Shown: positions 6,980-13,694 of the stretch, in pieces
How positions within the stretch are numbered: position 1 is the stretch's first letter
Layout: each line of letters starts with the position of its first letter
Assembly (NCBI GenBank): GCA_030064695.1
Contig: JASHYV010000027.1
Location: forward strand, 1 to 27,319
Length of the DNA stretch: 27,319 nt
Direction of reading: 5' to 3'
Source of the DNA: Thermoplasmata archaeon
Lineage (GTDB): Archaea; Thermoplasmatota; Thermoplasmata; UBA184
Translations under genes and position numbers: made by a program
Notes under the pieces: model-generated
Told to the model about the DNA's origin: nothing
Seen by the model: only the letters and a program-made list of their open reading frames with translations
Databases searched by the model: none

Positions 6980-7581
6980 GGCGTCAACGGGGCCTCCTCG
7001 TGGCGATCGAGGGGATCGACGGCGCGGGCAAGTCGACGCTCGTCACGGCGCTCGCCCGGCGGCTGCGCGCGCACGGACTCTCGGTCGCGGTCCGCCACGA
7101 GCCGGCCGATCGCCGGCTGGGACGCCTGGCCCAGGCCGCCAGCGTGAGCGACCCGTGGACCGGCGCGGTCTACTTCACGCTCGACCGATGGCTGGCCCGC
7201 TCCGAGCTCGAGGGGGCGCTCCACCGGTACCGCGTCGTGCTGACGGACCGCTCGTACTTCTCGACGCTCGCCTACCAGGGAAGCGCGCTCCCCCCGGCCG
7301 CTCGGCGGCGGTTGGCGGCGCTCCAGCGGGTCGCGACCGTTCCGCCGGACCGGGTGATCTGGATCGACCTGCCCCTCGCGGAGGCGGTCCGGCGTCTGCG
7401 GGGGCGCGGTACCGCGCGCGCGCCGCTCGAGCGGCGAAGGACGCTCGAGCGAGTGGCGGCCGAGTATCGGCGTCTCGCGCGCGGACCGGGTTGGGTCCGA
7501 GTCGATGGTTCGCGGCCCCGGTCCGAGATCGTCGCCGAAGCCTCCCGAGCCGTCCGGATCCCGGGCCGGTCGAGAAGCTAA
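6976..7581 (+). CDS. tmk: Thymidylate kinase
   Basis: This 201-residue P-loop kinase phosphorylates dTMP to dTDP for DNA synthesis. The P-loop is GIDGAGKST (residues 14-22). The DR(S/Y) motif is in TDRSYFSTLAYQG, which binds the nucleoside monophosphate. A lid segment with several arginines (RGRGTARAPLERRR) follows. The length is normal for the family. The GTG start at 6976 overlaps the TGA of the TatD-like gene. The TAA stop at 7579-7581 is embedded in the TATA box of the following cdc6 gene. Placement between TBP and the replication initiator is functionally coherent. Confidence 0.9.
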   Translation: MRRQRGLLVAIEGIDGAGKSTLVTALARRLRAHGLSVAVRHEPADRRLGRLAQAASVSDPWTGAVYFTLDRWLARSELEGALHRYRVVLTDRSYFSTLAYQGSALPPAARRRLAALQRVATVPPDRVIWIDLPLAEAVRRLRGRGTARAPLERRRTLERVAAEYRRLARGPGWVRVDGSRPRSEIVAEASRAVRIPGRSRS

Positions 7582-7584
7582 AAT
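7578..7584 (+). promoter_or_regulatory. TATA box for cdc6 overlapping the tmk stop codon
   Basis: CTAAAAT contains the tmk TAA stop (7579-7581) and is about 31 nt before the ATG at 7612. Confidence 0.55.
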
Positions 7585-7611
7585 GAACCGCCCGGGTGCC
7601 GCTCGCGCGCC

Positions 7612-8766
7612 ATGACGGTGGACCGGATACTCACCCACGAGGAGACGCTCGATCCCTCGTTCCTGCCCCAGCGGCTGCCGCACCGCGAGAAGGAACTCGA
7701 ACTCCTGGGCCGCCGCTTCCGGGAGGCGCTCCCGAAGGGGCTCCCGTTCCACCTGCTGCTCACGGGCGGCGTCGGCAGCGGGAAGACCGCGCTCGCCCGA
7801 CGCCTCGGTGAGGAGCTGAAGCGGACCTCGCGGCTCGGCGCGTTCCCGGTCCGGACCGCCTACGTCAACTGCTGGCGGCGCGCGAGCGATCGGACCGTGA
7901 TGCTCGACCTGCTGCGCCACGTCGGCGTCTCGCTGCCGGACCGCGGCTACAGCCTCTCCGAGATGCTCGATGTCTTCGAACAGGGGATCCGGAAGAATCC
8001 GCAGCACCTGCTGGTGCTGCTCGACGAGGCGTCGGCGCTCGTCAAGCAGGAGACGAAGCTGGTCTACCTGCTCTCGCGGTCCCGGGAGGTGGAGCTCGGC
8101 TCGATCTCGCTGCTCCTGATCGCGTCCGAGGACCTGCTGCCCTACCTGGACCCGGCGAGCCGCTCGAGCTTCGGCGTCACACACCGGCTCGCGCTCGAGC
8201 CCTACGACCGGGAGGCGATCGCCGACATTCTCGAGATGCGGGCAGCGCTCGCGCTGCGGCCCGGGAGCTTCGACCGGGAGACCGTGGAGCAGATCGCCCG
8301 CGTCGCCGCCCCGAACGGCGACGCCCGCTTCGCCCTCGAGCTGCTCTCCGGGGCGGCCCACTCGGCCGAGGAGGCCGGTCGCGACGCGATCTCCGCGGAG
8401 GACGTGCGCCGGTCGAAGGGATCGATCCTGCCGACGGTGGGAGAGACCCAGCTCGAGGCGCTGTCGACGAACCAGCTCGGGGTGCTGCTGGCCCTCACCC
8501 GGTCGCTGAAGCGCCGGGGGGCCAGCGTGCCGAGCCAGAAGCTCCGCTCGAACCACGCCGCGCTCCTGGAGGAACTCGGCGCGACCCCGATGAGCCGCAC
8601 GACGTTCTGGCGGACCCTGAAGGAGCTGGAGCGCGACGGGCTGGTCTCGCTCGACGCCGCCGGCTCGGGCGAGTCGAGCCAGATCGGCATGGACGAGCTG
8701 CCGGCGAGCTTCCTCGCGACCCTGCTCGAGGAGCGCGTCGGTCGAGGCCGCGCTCGCAAAGCCTAA
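7612..8766 (+). CDS. cdc6: Orc1/Cdc6-family replication initiator
   Basis: This 384-residue AAA+ ATPase binds origin DNA and loads the MCM helicase in archaea. The N-terminal box LPHREKEL (22-29) is the family hallmark. Walker A is GVGSGKT (53-59), Walker B LVLLDEA (134-140), sensor 1 about 169-174, an arginine-finger-like R184 in SRSSFG, and sensor 2 R239 in GDARFAL. A winged-helix DNA-binding domain occupies about 285-375. Archaea often have several paralogues and I cannot say which this is. No origin recognition boxes or AT-rich unwinding region is visible beside it. LipA follows 23 nt downstream. Confidence 0.9.
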   Translation: MTVDRILTHEETLDPSFLPQRLPHREKELELLGRRFREALPKGLPFHLLLTGGVGSGKTALARRLGEELKRTSRLGAFPVRTAYVNCWRRASDRTVMLDLLRHVGVSLPDRGYSLSEMLDVFEQGIRKNPQHLLVLLDEASALVKQETKLVYLLSRSREVELGSISLLLIASEDLLPYLDPASRSSFGVTHRLALEPYDREAIADILEMRAALALRPGSFDRETVEQIARVAAPNGDARFALELLSGAAHSAEEAGRDAISAEDVRRSKGSILPTVGETQLEALSTNQLGVLLALTRSLKRRGASVPSQKLRSNHAALLEELGATPMSRTTFWRTLKELERDGLVSLDAAGSGESSQIGMDELPASFLATLLEERVGRGRARKA

Positions 8767-8789
8767 GACGGCCCTCTCCTCCGAACGCC

Positions 8790-9704
8790 GTGGCCGCTGC
8801 CACAGCTCCCCTTGCCGGGCCCGTTCCGGCCCGCACGTTGCCGGAATGGATCCGCGTGCGTCCGCCGCGCGGCGAGTACGCCCACGTCCGGGACCTGCTC
8901 CAGGAGCTCCGGTTGGGCACCGTCTGCCGGGAAGCCCATTGCCCCAACCTCTCGGAGTGCTGGTCGGCCGGAACCGCGACGCTCATGCTCCTGGGCACGG
9001 ACTGCACGCGACGCTGCTCCTTCTGCGCCGTCACGACCCACTGGCCGCGGGGAGCCGTCGACGGGACGGAGCCCGCTCGCGTCGCCGAGGCGGTGCGGCG
9101 CTGGGGCCTGCGGTACGTCGTGCTCACCCAGGTCTGCCGCGACGACCTCGCCGACGGCGGGGCGTCGATCCTCGCGGAGACCGTGGCGCGCCTCCGGTCT
9201 GCCGCGCCGGCGACCCGGGTCGAGCTGCTGATCGGGGACCTGGGGGGGGACCCGTCGTCGCTCGAGCGGGTGCTGGAGGACCCCCCGGACGTGCTGGCGC
9301 ACAACCTCGAGACGACCCGATCCCTCTCGCCGGAGGTCCGCGACCCCCGGGCGGGCTACGATCGTTCGCTCGAGCTCCTCCAGCGCGCTCGGGCCATCGG
9401 CGGCGACCGGCTCGTCACGAAGAGCTCGATCATGCTGGGCCTCGGGGAGTCGGAGCCGGAACTCGAAGCGGCGTTCCGGGACCTGCGCCGGTCGGGTGTG
9501 GATCTGCTGACCCTCGGCCAGTACCTGCGCCCCTCCGAGGCGCATCGACCGGTCGATCGGTACGTCCGGCCGGAGGAGTTCGAACGGACGAGACAGCGTG
9601 CGCTCGATCTCGGCTTCGCAGGCGTCGAGGCCGGCCCGATGGTGCGGAGCTCCTACCATGCGGACGAGCTCTGGGCCCGGGCCATCGGCGCGCGGGGAGG
9701 CTAG
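8790..9704 (+). CDS. lipA: Lipoyl synthase
   Basis: This 304-residue radical SAM enzyme inserts two sulfurs into a protein-bound octanoyl group. It has both iron-sulfur cluster motifs: the auxiliary-cluster cysteines C46-x4-C51-x5-C57 (CREAHCPNLSEC) and the radical SAM set C72-x3-C76-x2-C79. The family-specific RSSYHA near the C terminus (286-291) contains the serine that ligates the auxiliary cluster. Start is GTG at 8790; no other in-frame start precedes the first cysteine motif except further into it. No octanoyl transferase or lipoate ligase gene is adjacent. A weak TATA candidate overlaps the cdc6 stop, so it may be separate from, or read through from, cdc6. Confidence 0.92.
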   Translation: MAAATAPLAGPVPARTLPEWIRVRPPRGEYAHVRDLLQELRLGTVCREAHCPNLSECWSAGTATLMLLGTDCTRRCSFCAVTTHWPRGAVDGTEPARVAEAVRRWGLRYVVLTQVCRDDLADGGASILAETVARLRSAAPATRVELLIGDLGGDPSSLERVLEDPPDVLAHNLETTRSLSPEVRDPRAGYDRSLELLQRARAIGGDRLVTKSSIMLGLGESEPELEAAFRDLRRSGVDLLTLGQYLRPSEAHRPVDRYVRPEEFERTRQRALDLGFAGVEAGPMVRSSYHADELWARAIGARGG

Positions 9705-9707
9705 TCG

Positions 9708-10073
9708 ATGGCGAAGAAGGCCCGGAAGAAGCTCGAGGACGAGGAAGAGGCGGCCTTCGAGTTCCCGGTCTTCGACGACGCGGCGTTCGTGAAGAAGGAG
9801 TTCGAGCTCGCCGCCGGGCTCACGATCGCGGGCGTCATCGCACTGGCGCTCGGGTTCGCGGGCGGCGCGCTCACGCTCGCCGGCGTCCCGTGGTGGGGAC
9901 CGTTCCTGGTCGGGCTGGTCGGCGTGATCGCGACCCCGATCGTGATCTCGCGCCTCCGCACCCGCAGCACCCTCTATACCAAGGGCGACTGGGCGGGCCT
10001 GATCTTCCTGGTGTTCTTCGGCTATCTCGCGGTCTGGTTCCTGATCGTCGACCTCGGCGTCCGCGTGGGCTAG
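9708..10073 (+). CDS. Small membrane protein of unknown function
   Basis: This 121-residue protein has a highly charged N terminus (KKARKKLEDEEEAAFEF) followed by three predicted membrane helices at about 33-54, 60-77 and 92-117. No family is recognised. It begins 3 nt after the lipA stop, so it is almost certainly on the same mRNA. Its TAG stop overlaps the stop of the convergent CCA gene (shared CTAG at 10070-10073). The acidic/basic N-terminal stretch might be a cytoplasmic docking segment; this is speculation. Confidence 0.7.
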   Translation: MAKKARKKLEDEEEAAFEFPVFDDAAFVKKEFELAAGLTIAGVIALALGFAGGALTLAGVPWWGPFLVGLVGVIATPIVISRLRTRSTLYTKGDWAGLIFLVFFGYLAVWFLIVDLGVRVG

Positions 10074-11479
10074 CGCTCGTCGAGCCAGGGGAGCCGCTTT
10101 CCCAGTAGCTCCCGCAACCCATCGCCCAGCGCCGGCGTCTCGGGCGCGTCGGCGAGCGGTCGGACCTCGATCGTGGCCACATCCTTCGGCGTGAGGTCGC
10201 GGCCGAGCGCCAGCCGGGGCAGCGCCGCTCGCACGACGGACTCGAGGTCGCGCTCGCTCCGCCGGGTCTCGACGGCGAGTCGCCCATCCGGGGCGACGTA
10301 GGGGCCCTGCAGCACCGGAGCCTCGCGCTCGGTCCATTTCTCGAGAAAGTGGCCCACGCGGTCGAGGCCGGCGGGCGGACCGTCCTGCACGCGGACCTCG
10401 GGGCGGCGCGCGTGGGCGACCTCGACGAGCACGAGCACCCAGTCGGCATCGACGGCGCTCGAGGAACCGAGCACCGCGAACTGGGCGCGCCCGATCTCGT
10501 CGGCCACGGCGCGCTCCGCCTTCCGGACCTGCGGATAGAGCGTGTCGTCGACGAGGTCGGGCCGAGGGATGGCCAGCACCGTGACATGGGTGCCGCGTGC
10601 TTGAACCCGCGCGAGCGCCCGGTCCCGGGCCCACGGCGCCGGCGGGCGAGGCTCGTACCAACGCTCGCTGGGCTCGGCCAGATAGGCGTCCGCGGCGAGG
10701 ATCAGTATCGCCAGGTTCCGGCGCGAGAGCGCGCTGGCGACGTTGCGGTGCGGATCCACCGGGTCCGCGAGGATGAGCGCCACCTCGGCCGGGAGACGCG
10801 GCGGCTCCCGACCCGGCTCCGCCAGACGGACGGGGATCCGCCAGCTCCGGGCGGCGCGGAGGAGGCCACGGAGTCCCGCGAACCGGAGCACCAGCAGCTC
10901 GACGAGGTAGCCCGAGAGCCCCTCCGTCTTCGCCTCCGACCCGTACACGCCCAGGGCCCGGAAGAACGCCTTCGCCAGACGGACCTCGCTCACCAACGCC
11001 GGGGTCTCCCGGGCCGCGAGGTACTCCTGGTGGTAGGGCGTTCGATCGACGGGCGAGAGCGGATGCGACGGGTCGGAGACGGCGAAGCCCGGCACCGCGT
11101 CGACGTGGAATCCCTCGAATCGCCCGCGGAGGTACGGATGCTCCGCGTACCGGGTCTCGGGCTCCTCGAGGACGGAGCGGCCGAGCGCGAGCCCCTCCTC
11201 CCGCAGGCGGTCGCGAGGGAGGTCGGGAGGGAAGAGGAGGAAGAGATCGATGTCGAGGCGATCGGTCAGGAAGGTCCCCCGAGCCGCGCTCCCGGCCACC
11301 AGCGCCCGGACGAGCGGTCGCTTCCGGGCGCGGGCCTCCTCGGAGACCCGCTCCACGAGCTCTTCCCGGACGCGAGCCACGCGGCTCAGGAACTCGGGGG
11401 TGGGTGTGATCCGTTGGGCGACCGCCGCCTCGACCCGGTCGGCCTCGGCCGAACGCTCCCGGTCGACCGCCGCGACCAT
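10070..11479 (-). CDS. cca: CCA tRNA nucleotidyltransferase, archaeal class I
   Basis: This 469-residue enzyme adds or repairs the 3'-CCA end of tRNAs without a template. The nucleotidyltransferase motif GSAARGT (63-69) is followed by the metal-binding DIDLF with D76 and D78, as in archaeal class I CCA enzymes. The middle and tail domains follow in the usual order (YLVELLVLRF helix, then the tail beginning about 270). I prefer the ATG at 11479 over the upstream ATG at 11533. It matches the family N terminus, and the upstream option would overlap the divergent amrS promoter; a weak TATA-like TTTCAT lies about 29 nt upstream of 11479. The tRNA-Leu in this window lacks an encoded CCA. Confidence 0.92.
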   Translation of the reverse strand: MVAAVDRERSAEADRVEAAVAQRITPTPEFLSRVARVREELVERVSEEARARKRPLVRALVAGSAARGTFLTDRLDIDLFLLFPPDLPRDRLREEGLALGRSVLEEPETRYAEHPYLRGRFEGFHVDAVPGFAVSDPSHPLSPVDRTPYHQEYLAARETPALVSEVRLAKAFFRALGVYGSEAKTEGLSGYLVELLVLRFAGLRGLLRAARSWRIPVRLAEPGREPPRLPAEVALILADPVDPHRNVASALSRRNLAILILAADAYLAEPSERWYEPRPPAPWARDRALARVQARGTHVTVLAIPRPDLVDDTLYPQVRKAERAVADEIGRAQFAVLGSSSAVDADWVLVLVEVAHARRPEVRVQDGPPAGLDRVGHFLEKWTEREAPVLQGPYVAPDGRLAVETRRSERDLESVVRAALPRLALGRDLTPKDVATIEVRPLADAPETPALGDGLRELLGKRLPWLDER

Positions 11480-11535
11480 CGGTCGACGGGACGCCGCCCA
11501 AGAGATGAAACTTCGGCTGCAGGCGGAGGTCACCG

Positions 11536-11540
11536 TTATC
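11536..11540 (+). promoter_or_regulatory. TATA-like box for amrS
   Basis: TTATC is about 28 nt before the ATG at 11566. The divergent cca start is at 11479, so this 86-bp gap carries promoters for both strands. Confidence 0.4.
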
Positions 11541-11565
11541 GGTCGGCGGCGGCTGTTCCCTCCCG

Positions 11566-12636
11566 ATGGCGCTGGCCACCGCGCGACCCCACCCGGCGGA
11601 GCTCTACCGGCCCCTGGACGGAGGGAAGGTGAAGTGCACCGCGTGCGCCCGGTACTGCGTCATCCCGGAGGGCTCCCACGGGTTCTGCTTCGTGCGGAAG
11701 AACGTGGAGGGGAAGCTCGCCCTCCTGACGTACGGGATCGCGAGCGCGGTCCAGGTCGATCCCGTCGAGAAGAAGCCGCTCTCCCATTACCGGCCGGGCA
11801 CGCGGGTCTACTCGATCGGGACGGTCGGATGCAACTGGCGGTGCCAGTACTGCCAGAACGCGGAGATCTCCCAGGAGCACGAGGTCGTGGGCCGGCCGCT
11901 GTCGCCGCAGGCCGCCGTCGCGGGGGCCGAGCGGTTCGGCTGCTCCGGCGTCACGTTCACGTACAACGAGCCCACGATCTTCCTCGAGTACGCGCGCGAC
12001 GTGATCCGCGCCGCGCACAGCTCCGGTCTCTTCGCCAACTTCGTGACGAACGGCTACATGACGCCCGAGGCGGTGGACGCGATCGGGCCGTATCTCGACG
12101 CCGTCAGTGTGGACTTCAAGGGCAGCGGGGAGCCCGGATTCCTGAGGAAGTACATCGCGGCCAAGGGCCCGGAACCGATCCGCGAGTCGATGGTCGCCCT
12201 GCAGAAGCGGGGCGTCCACGTGGAGATCACCGACCTGATCGTGCCCCAGGTCGGCGACTCGGTCGAGGCGACCCGATCGTTGGCGCGCTACGTGGCGGAC
12301 GAGATGGGTCCGGCGACCCCGTTCCACCTGCTCCGGTTCCACCCGGACTACCACATGCTCGATCTCCCCGAGACGCCGATCCCGACGCTGGAGAAGCTCC
12401 ACGCCGTCGTGAAGGCCGAGGGTCTCCAGTACGTCTATCTCGGGAACGTCTGGGGTCATCCGCTCGAGCACACGTACTGCCCCGGCTGCGGGGCGATCGC
12501 GGTCCGTCGCTACGGGTTCACGATCCAGTCGTGGAACCTCGACCGGCAGAACCGGTGCCGCGCGTGCGGCGAGGCGATCCCGATCGTCGGGCGACCGCCC
12601 GACGACTACCTGCCGACCTTCGCGACGCCGGTCTAG
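11566..12636 (+). CDS. amrS: AmmeMemoRadiSam system radical SAM enzyme
   Basis: This 356-residue radical SAM protein has C89-x3-C93-x2-C96 in TVGCNWRCQYCQN. It also has an N-terminal cysteine cluster (C24, C27, C31, C41) and a C-terminal zinc-ribbon-like set (C305, C308, C331, C334). That layout and motifs such as GVTFTYNEPTIF and HLLRFHPDY identify AmrS, formerly annotated as a pyruvate formate-lyase activating-enzyme homologue. AmrS normally co-occurs with AMMECR1 (AmrA) and Memo (AmrB) in a system of unknown biochemical role; neither partner is in this window. Its TAG stop overlaps CTAG at 12633-12636, and the convergent methyltransferase reads into its 3' end. Confidence 0.9.
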   Translation: MALATARPHPAELYRPLDGGKVKCTACARYCVIPEGSHGFCFVRKNVEGKLALLTYGIASAVQVDPVEKKPLSHYRPGTRVYSIGTVGCNWRCQYCQNAEISQEHEVVGRPLSPQAAVAGAERFGCSGVTFTYNEPTIFLEYARDVIRAAHSSGLFANFVTNGYMTPEAVDAIGPYLDAVSVDFKGSGEPGFLRKYIAAKGPEPIRESMVALQKRGVHVEITDLIVPQVGDSVEATRSLARYVADEMGPATPFHLLRFHPDYHMLDLPETPIPTLEKLHAVVKAEGLQYVYLGNVWGHPLEHTYCPGCGAIAVRRYGFTIQSWNLDRQNRCRACGEAIPIVGRPPDDYLPTFATPV

Positions 12637-13426
12637 GGCGGGCGGTCGAGCCCCCGCGCACCGCCTCGACGACCAGGTGGAGCGGGATCTCCGCGATCAG
12701 CGGGCCCTGCGGGCTCTTCTCCAGCGCCTCCGCGAGCGGGACGGGCTCCTCGAGCCGCTGGATCGAGAATCCGGCCTCCCGGAGATACCGGGAATACGTG
12801 GAGAGCGTCCGGTGGAACGACTCGGTGCGCACGATCCGCGTCTCCGAGATGTACCACGGGGTCTGCTGGCGGTCCTCGACCCGGTAGCCGGAGACCTTCC
12901 GGTACACGACGTTCCGGAACCGGCCGTCGCCGACCGGCTCTCGCTCGGTGAGCCAGCGCGAGCGGGCGTCGAGGTCGAAGCAGGGATGCGAGATCGAGAA
13001 GACCAGCCGACCGCCCGGCACCAGTACGCGCGCCGACTCGCGGAGGGCGCCGTCGGCGTGCGCGATGTCCATGAGCGCCATGTTCGCGACGACCACGTCG
13101 AAGCTCCCGTCCGCGAGACCGGTGAGCCGGCCGGCATCCCGCTCGAGGAACCGGACCCCCGTGGGGTCCCGTCGCTCCCGGGCCCGGGCGCGCGCCAGCG
13201 TGGGGCGCGAGCGGTCGACCCCGACCACGGTCCTCGCCCCCTCGCGGGCCAGCTTCCGGGACAGCATGCCGACCCCGCAGGCGAGGTCGAGCACCCGCAG
13301 GCCCCGCACCGGGCCCAGCACCTCGTACATCGTGGGGAGGATGATCGACCGGTGCCACAAGTCGCCGTCCTCGCCGGAGCGCTCGTCCCGCCAGGCGGCC
13401 ATCCGATCCCAGCCGGTCCGCGCCAT
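12518..13426 (-). CDS. Class I SAM-dependent methyltransferase with run-on C terminus
   Basis: The N-terminal part is a typical Rossmann methyltransferase: motif I VLDLACGVG (45-53), acidic end of strand 2 VVGVD, FLERDAGRL, and motif IV FDVVVANMALMDI. Up to about residue 257 it looks like a normal small-molecule methyltransferase. The last 45 residues, antisense to the 3' end of amrS, are Arg/Ser/Gly-rich and look non-native. The other minus frame stops at 12633 within a CTAG shared with the amrS stop; one extra base in the C5 run at 12651-12655 would end the protein there. Start is ATG 13426, with a weak TATA-like CTAAGG about 28 nt upstream. Substrate unknown. Confidence 0.75.
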   Translation of the reverse strand: MARTGWDRMAAWRDERSGEDGDLWHRSIILPTMYEVLGPVRGLRVLDLACGVGMLSRKLAREGARTVVGVDRSRPTLARARARERRDPTGVRFLERDAGRLTGLADGSFDVVVANMALMDIAHADGALRESARVLVPGGRLVFSISHPCFDLDARSRWLTEREPVGDGRFRNVVYRKVSGYRVEDRQQTPWYISETRIVRTESFHRTLSTYSRYLREAGFSIQRLEEPVPLAEALEKSPQGPLIAEIPLHLVVEAVRGGSTARPRPASRRSAGSRRAVARRSGSPRRTRGTGSAGRGSTTGS

Positions 13427-13472
13427 GGGGCAGGGGGGAGGGCCCACCGCCCTTAGCGATTGGGGGCGTGCC

Positions 13473-13694
13473 CTACTCGTTCGGCGGGGCCCGGGCGCCC
13501 CAGGCGAAGAACGCCACGAGCGCCGCCACAATCCCGAGGAACGGAGGCAGGGTGGCGGGAGCGAAGGCGGGGACCCCGACCCAGTAGGAAATCTCGAAGA
13601 CCGCTCCGGCGGCCGCGAGCATCGCGACGATGAAGAAGACGGTGAACGGAGCGATCCCGTGCCGGACCGGCGCGGGCGAGTCGGCCGAGCTCAT
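13473..13694 (-). CDS. Small two-helix membrane subunit linked to the terminal oxidase
   Basis: This 73-residue protein has two predicted membrane helices at about 15-36 and 48-66. The ATG at 13694-13692 overlaps the TGA of the oxidase gene (ATGA), so translation is coupled. Haem-copper oxidases of the B (ba3) type have small one- or two-helix accessory subunits encoded beside subunit I/II, and this is the natural interpretation. There is no recognisable sequence signature to prove it. Confidence 0.65.
   Translation of the reverse strand: MSSADSPAPVRHGIAPFTVFFIVAMLAAAGAVFEISYWVGVPAFAPATLPPFLGIVAALVAFFAWGARAPPNE

Noticed and set aside
7560..7612. Possible replication origin beside cdc6
   Set aside because: No AT-rich segment and no origin recognition box repeats are visible in the short gaps on either side of the gene.
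11480..11533. ATG at 11533 as the start of cca
   Set aside because: It would add 18 residues not typical of the family and overlap the amrS promoter region.
8763..11579. 938-codon open frame on the minus strand across lipA and cca
   Set aside because: Pro/Arg/Gly-rich without motifs, and it crosses genes on both strands that have clear family signatures.
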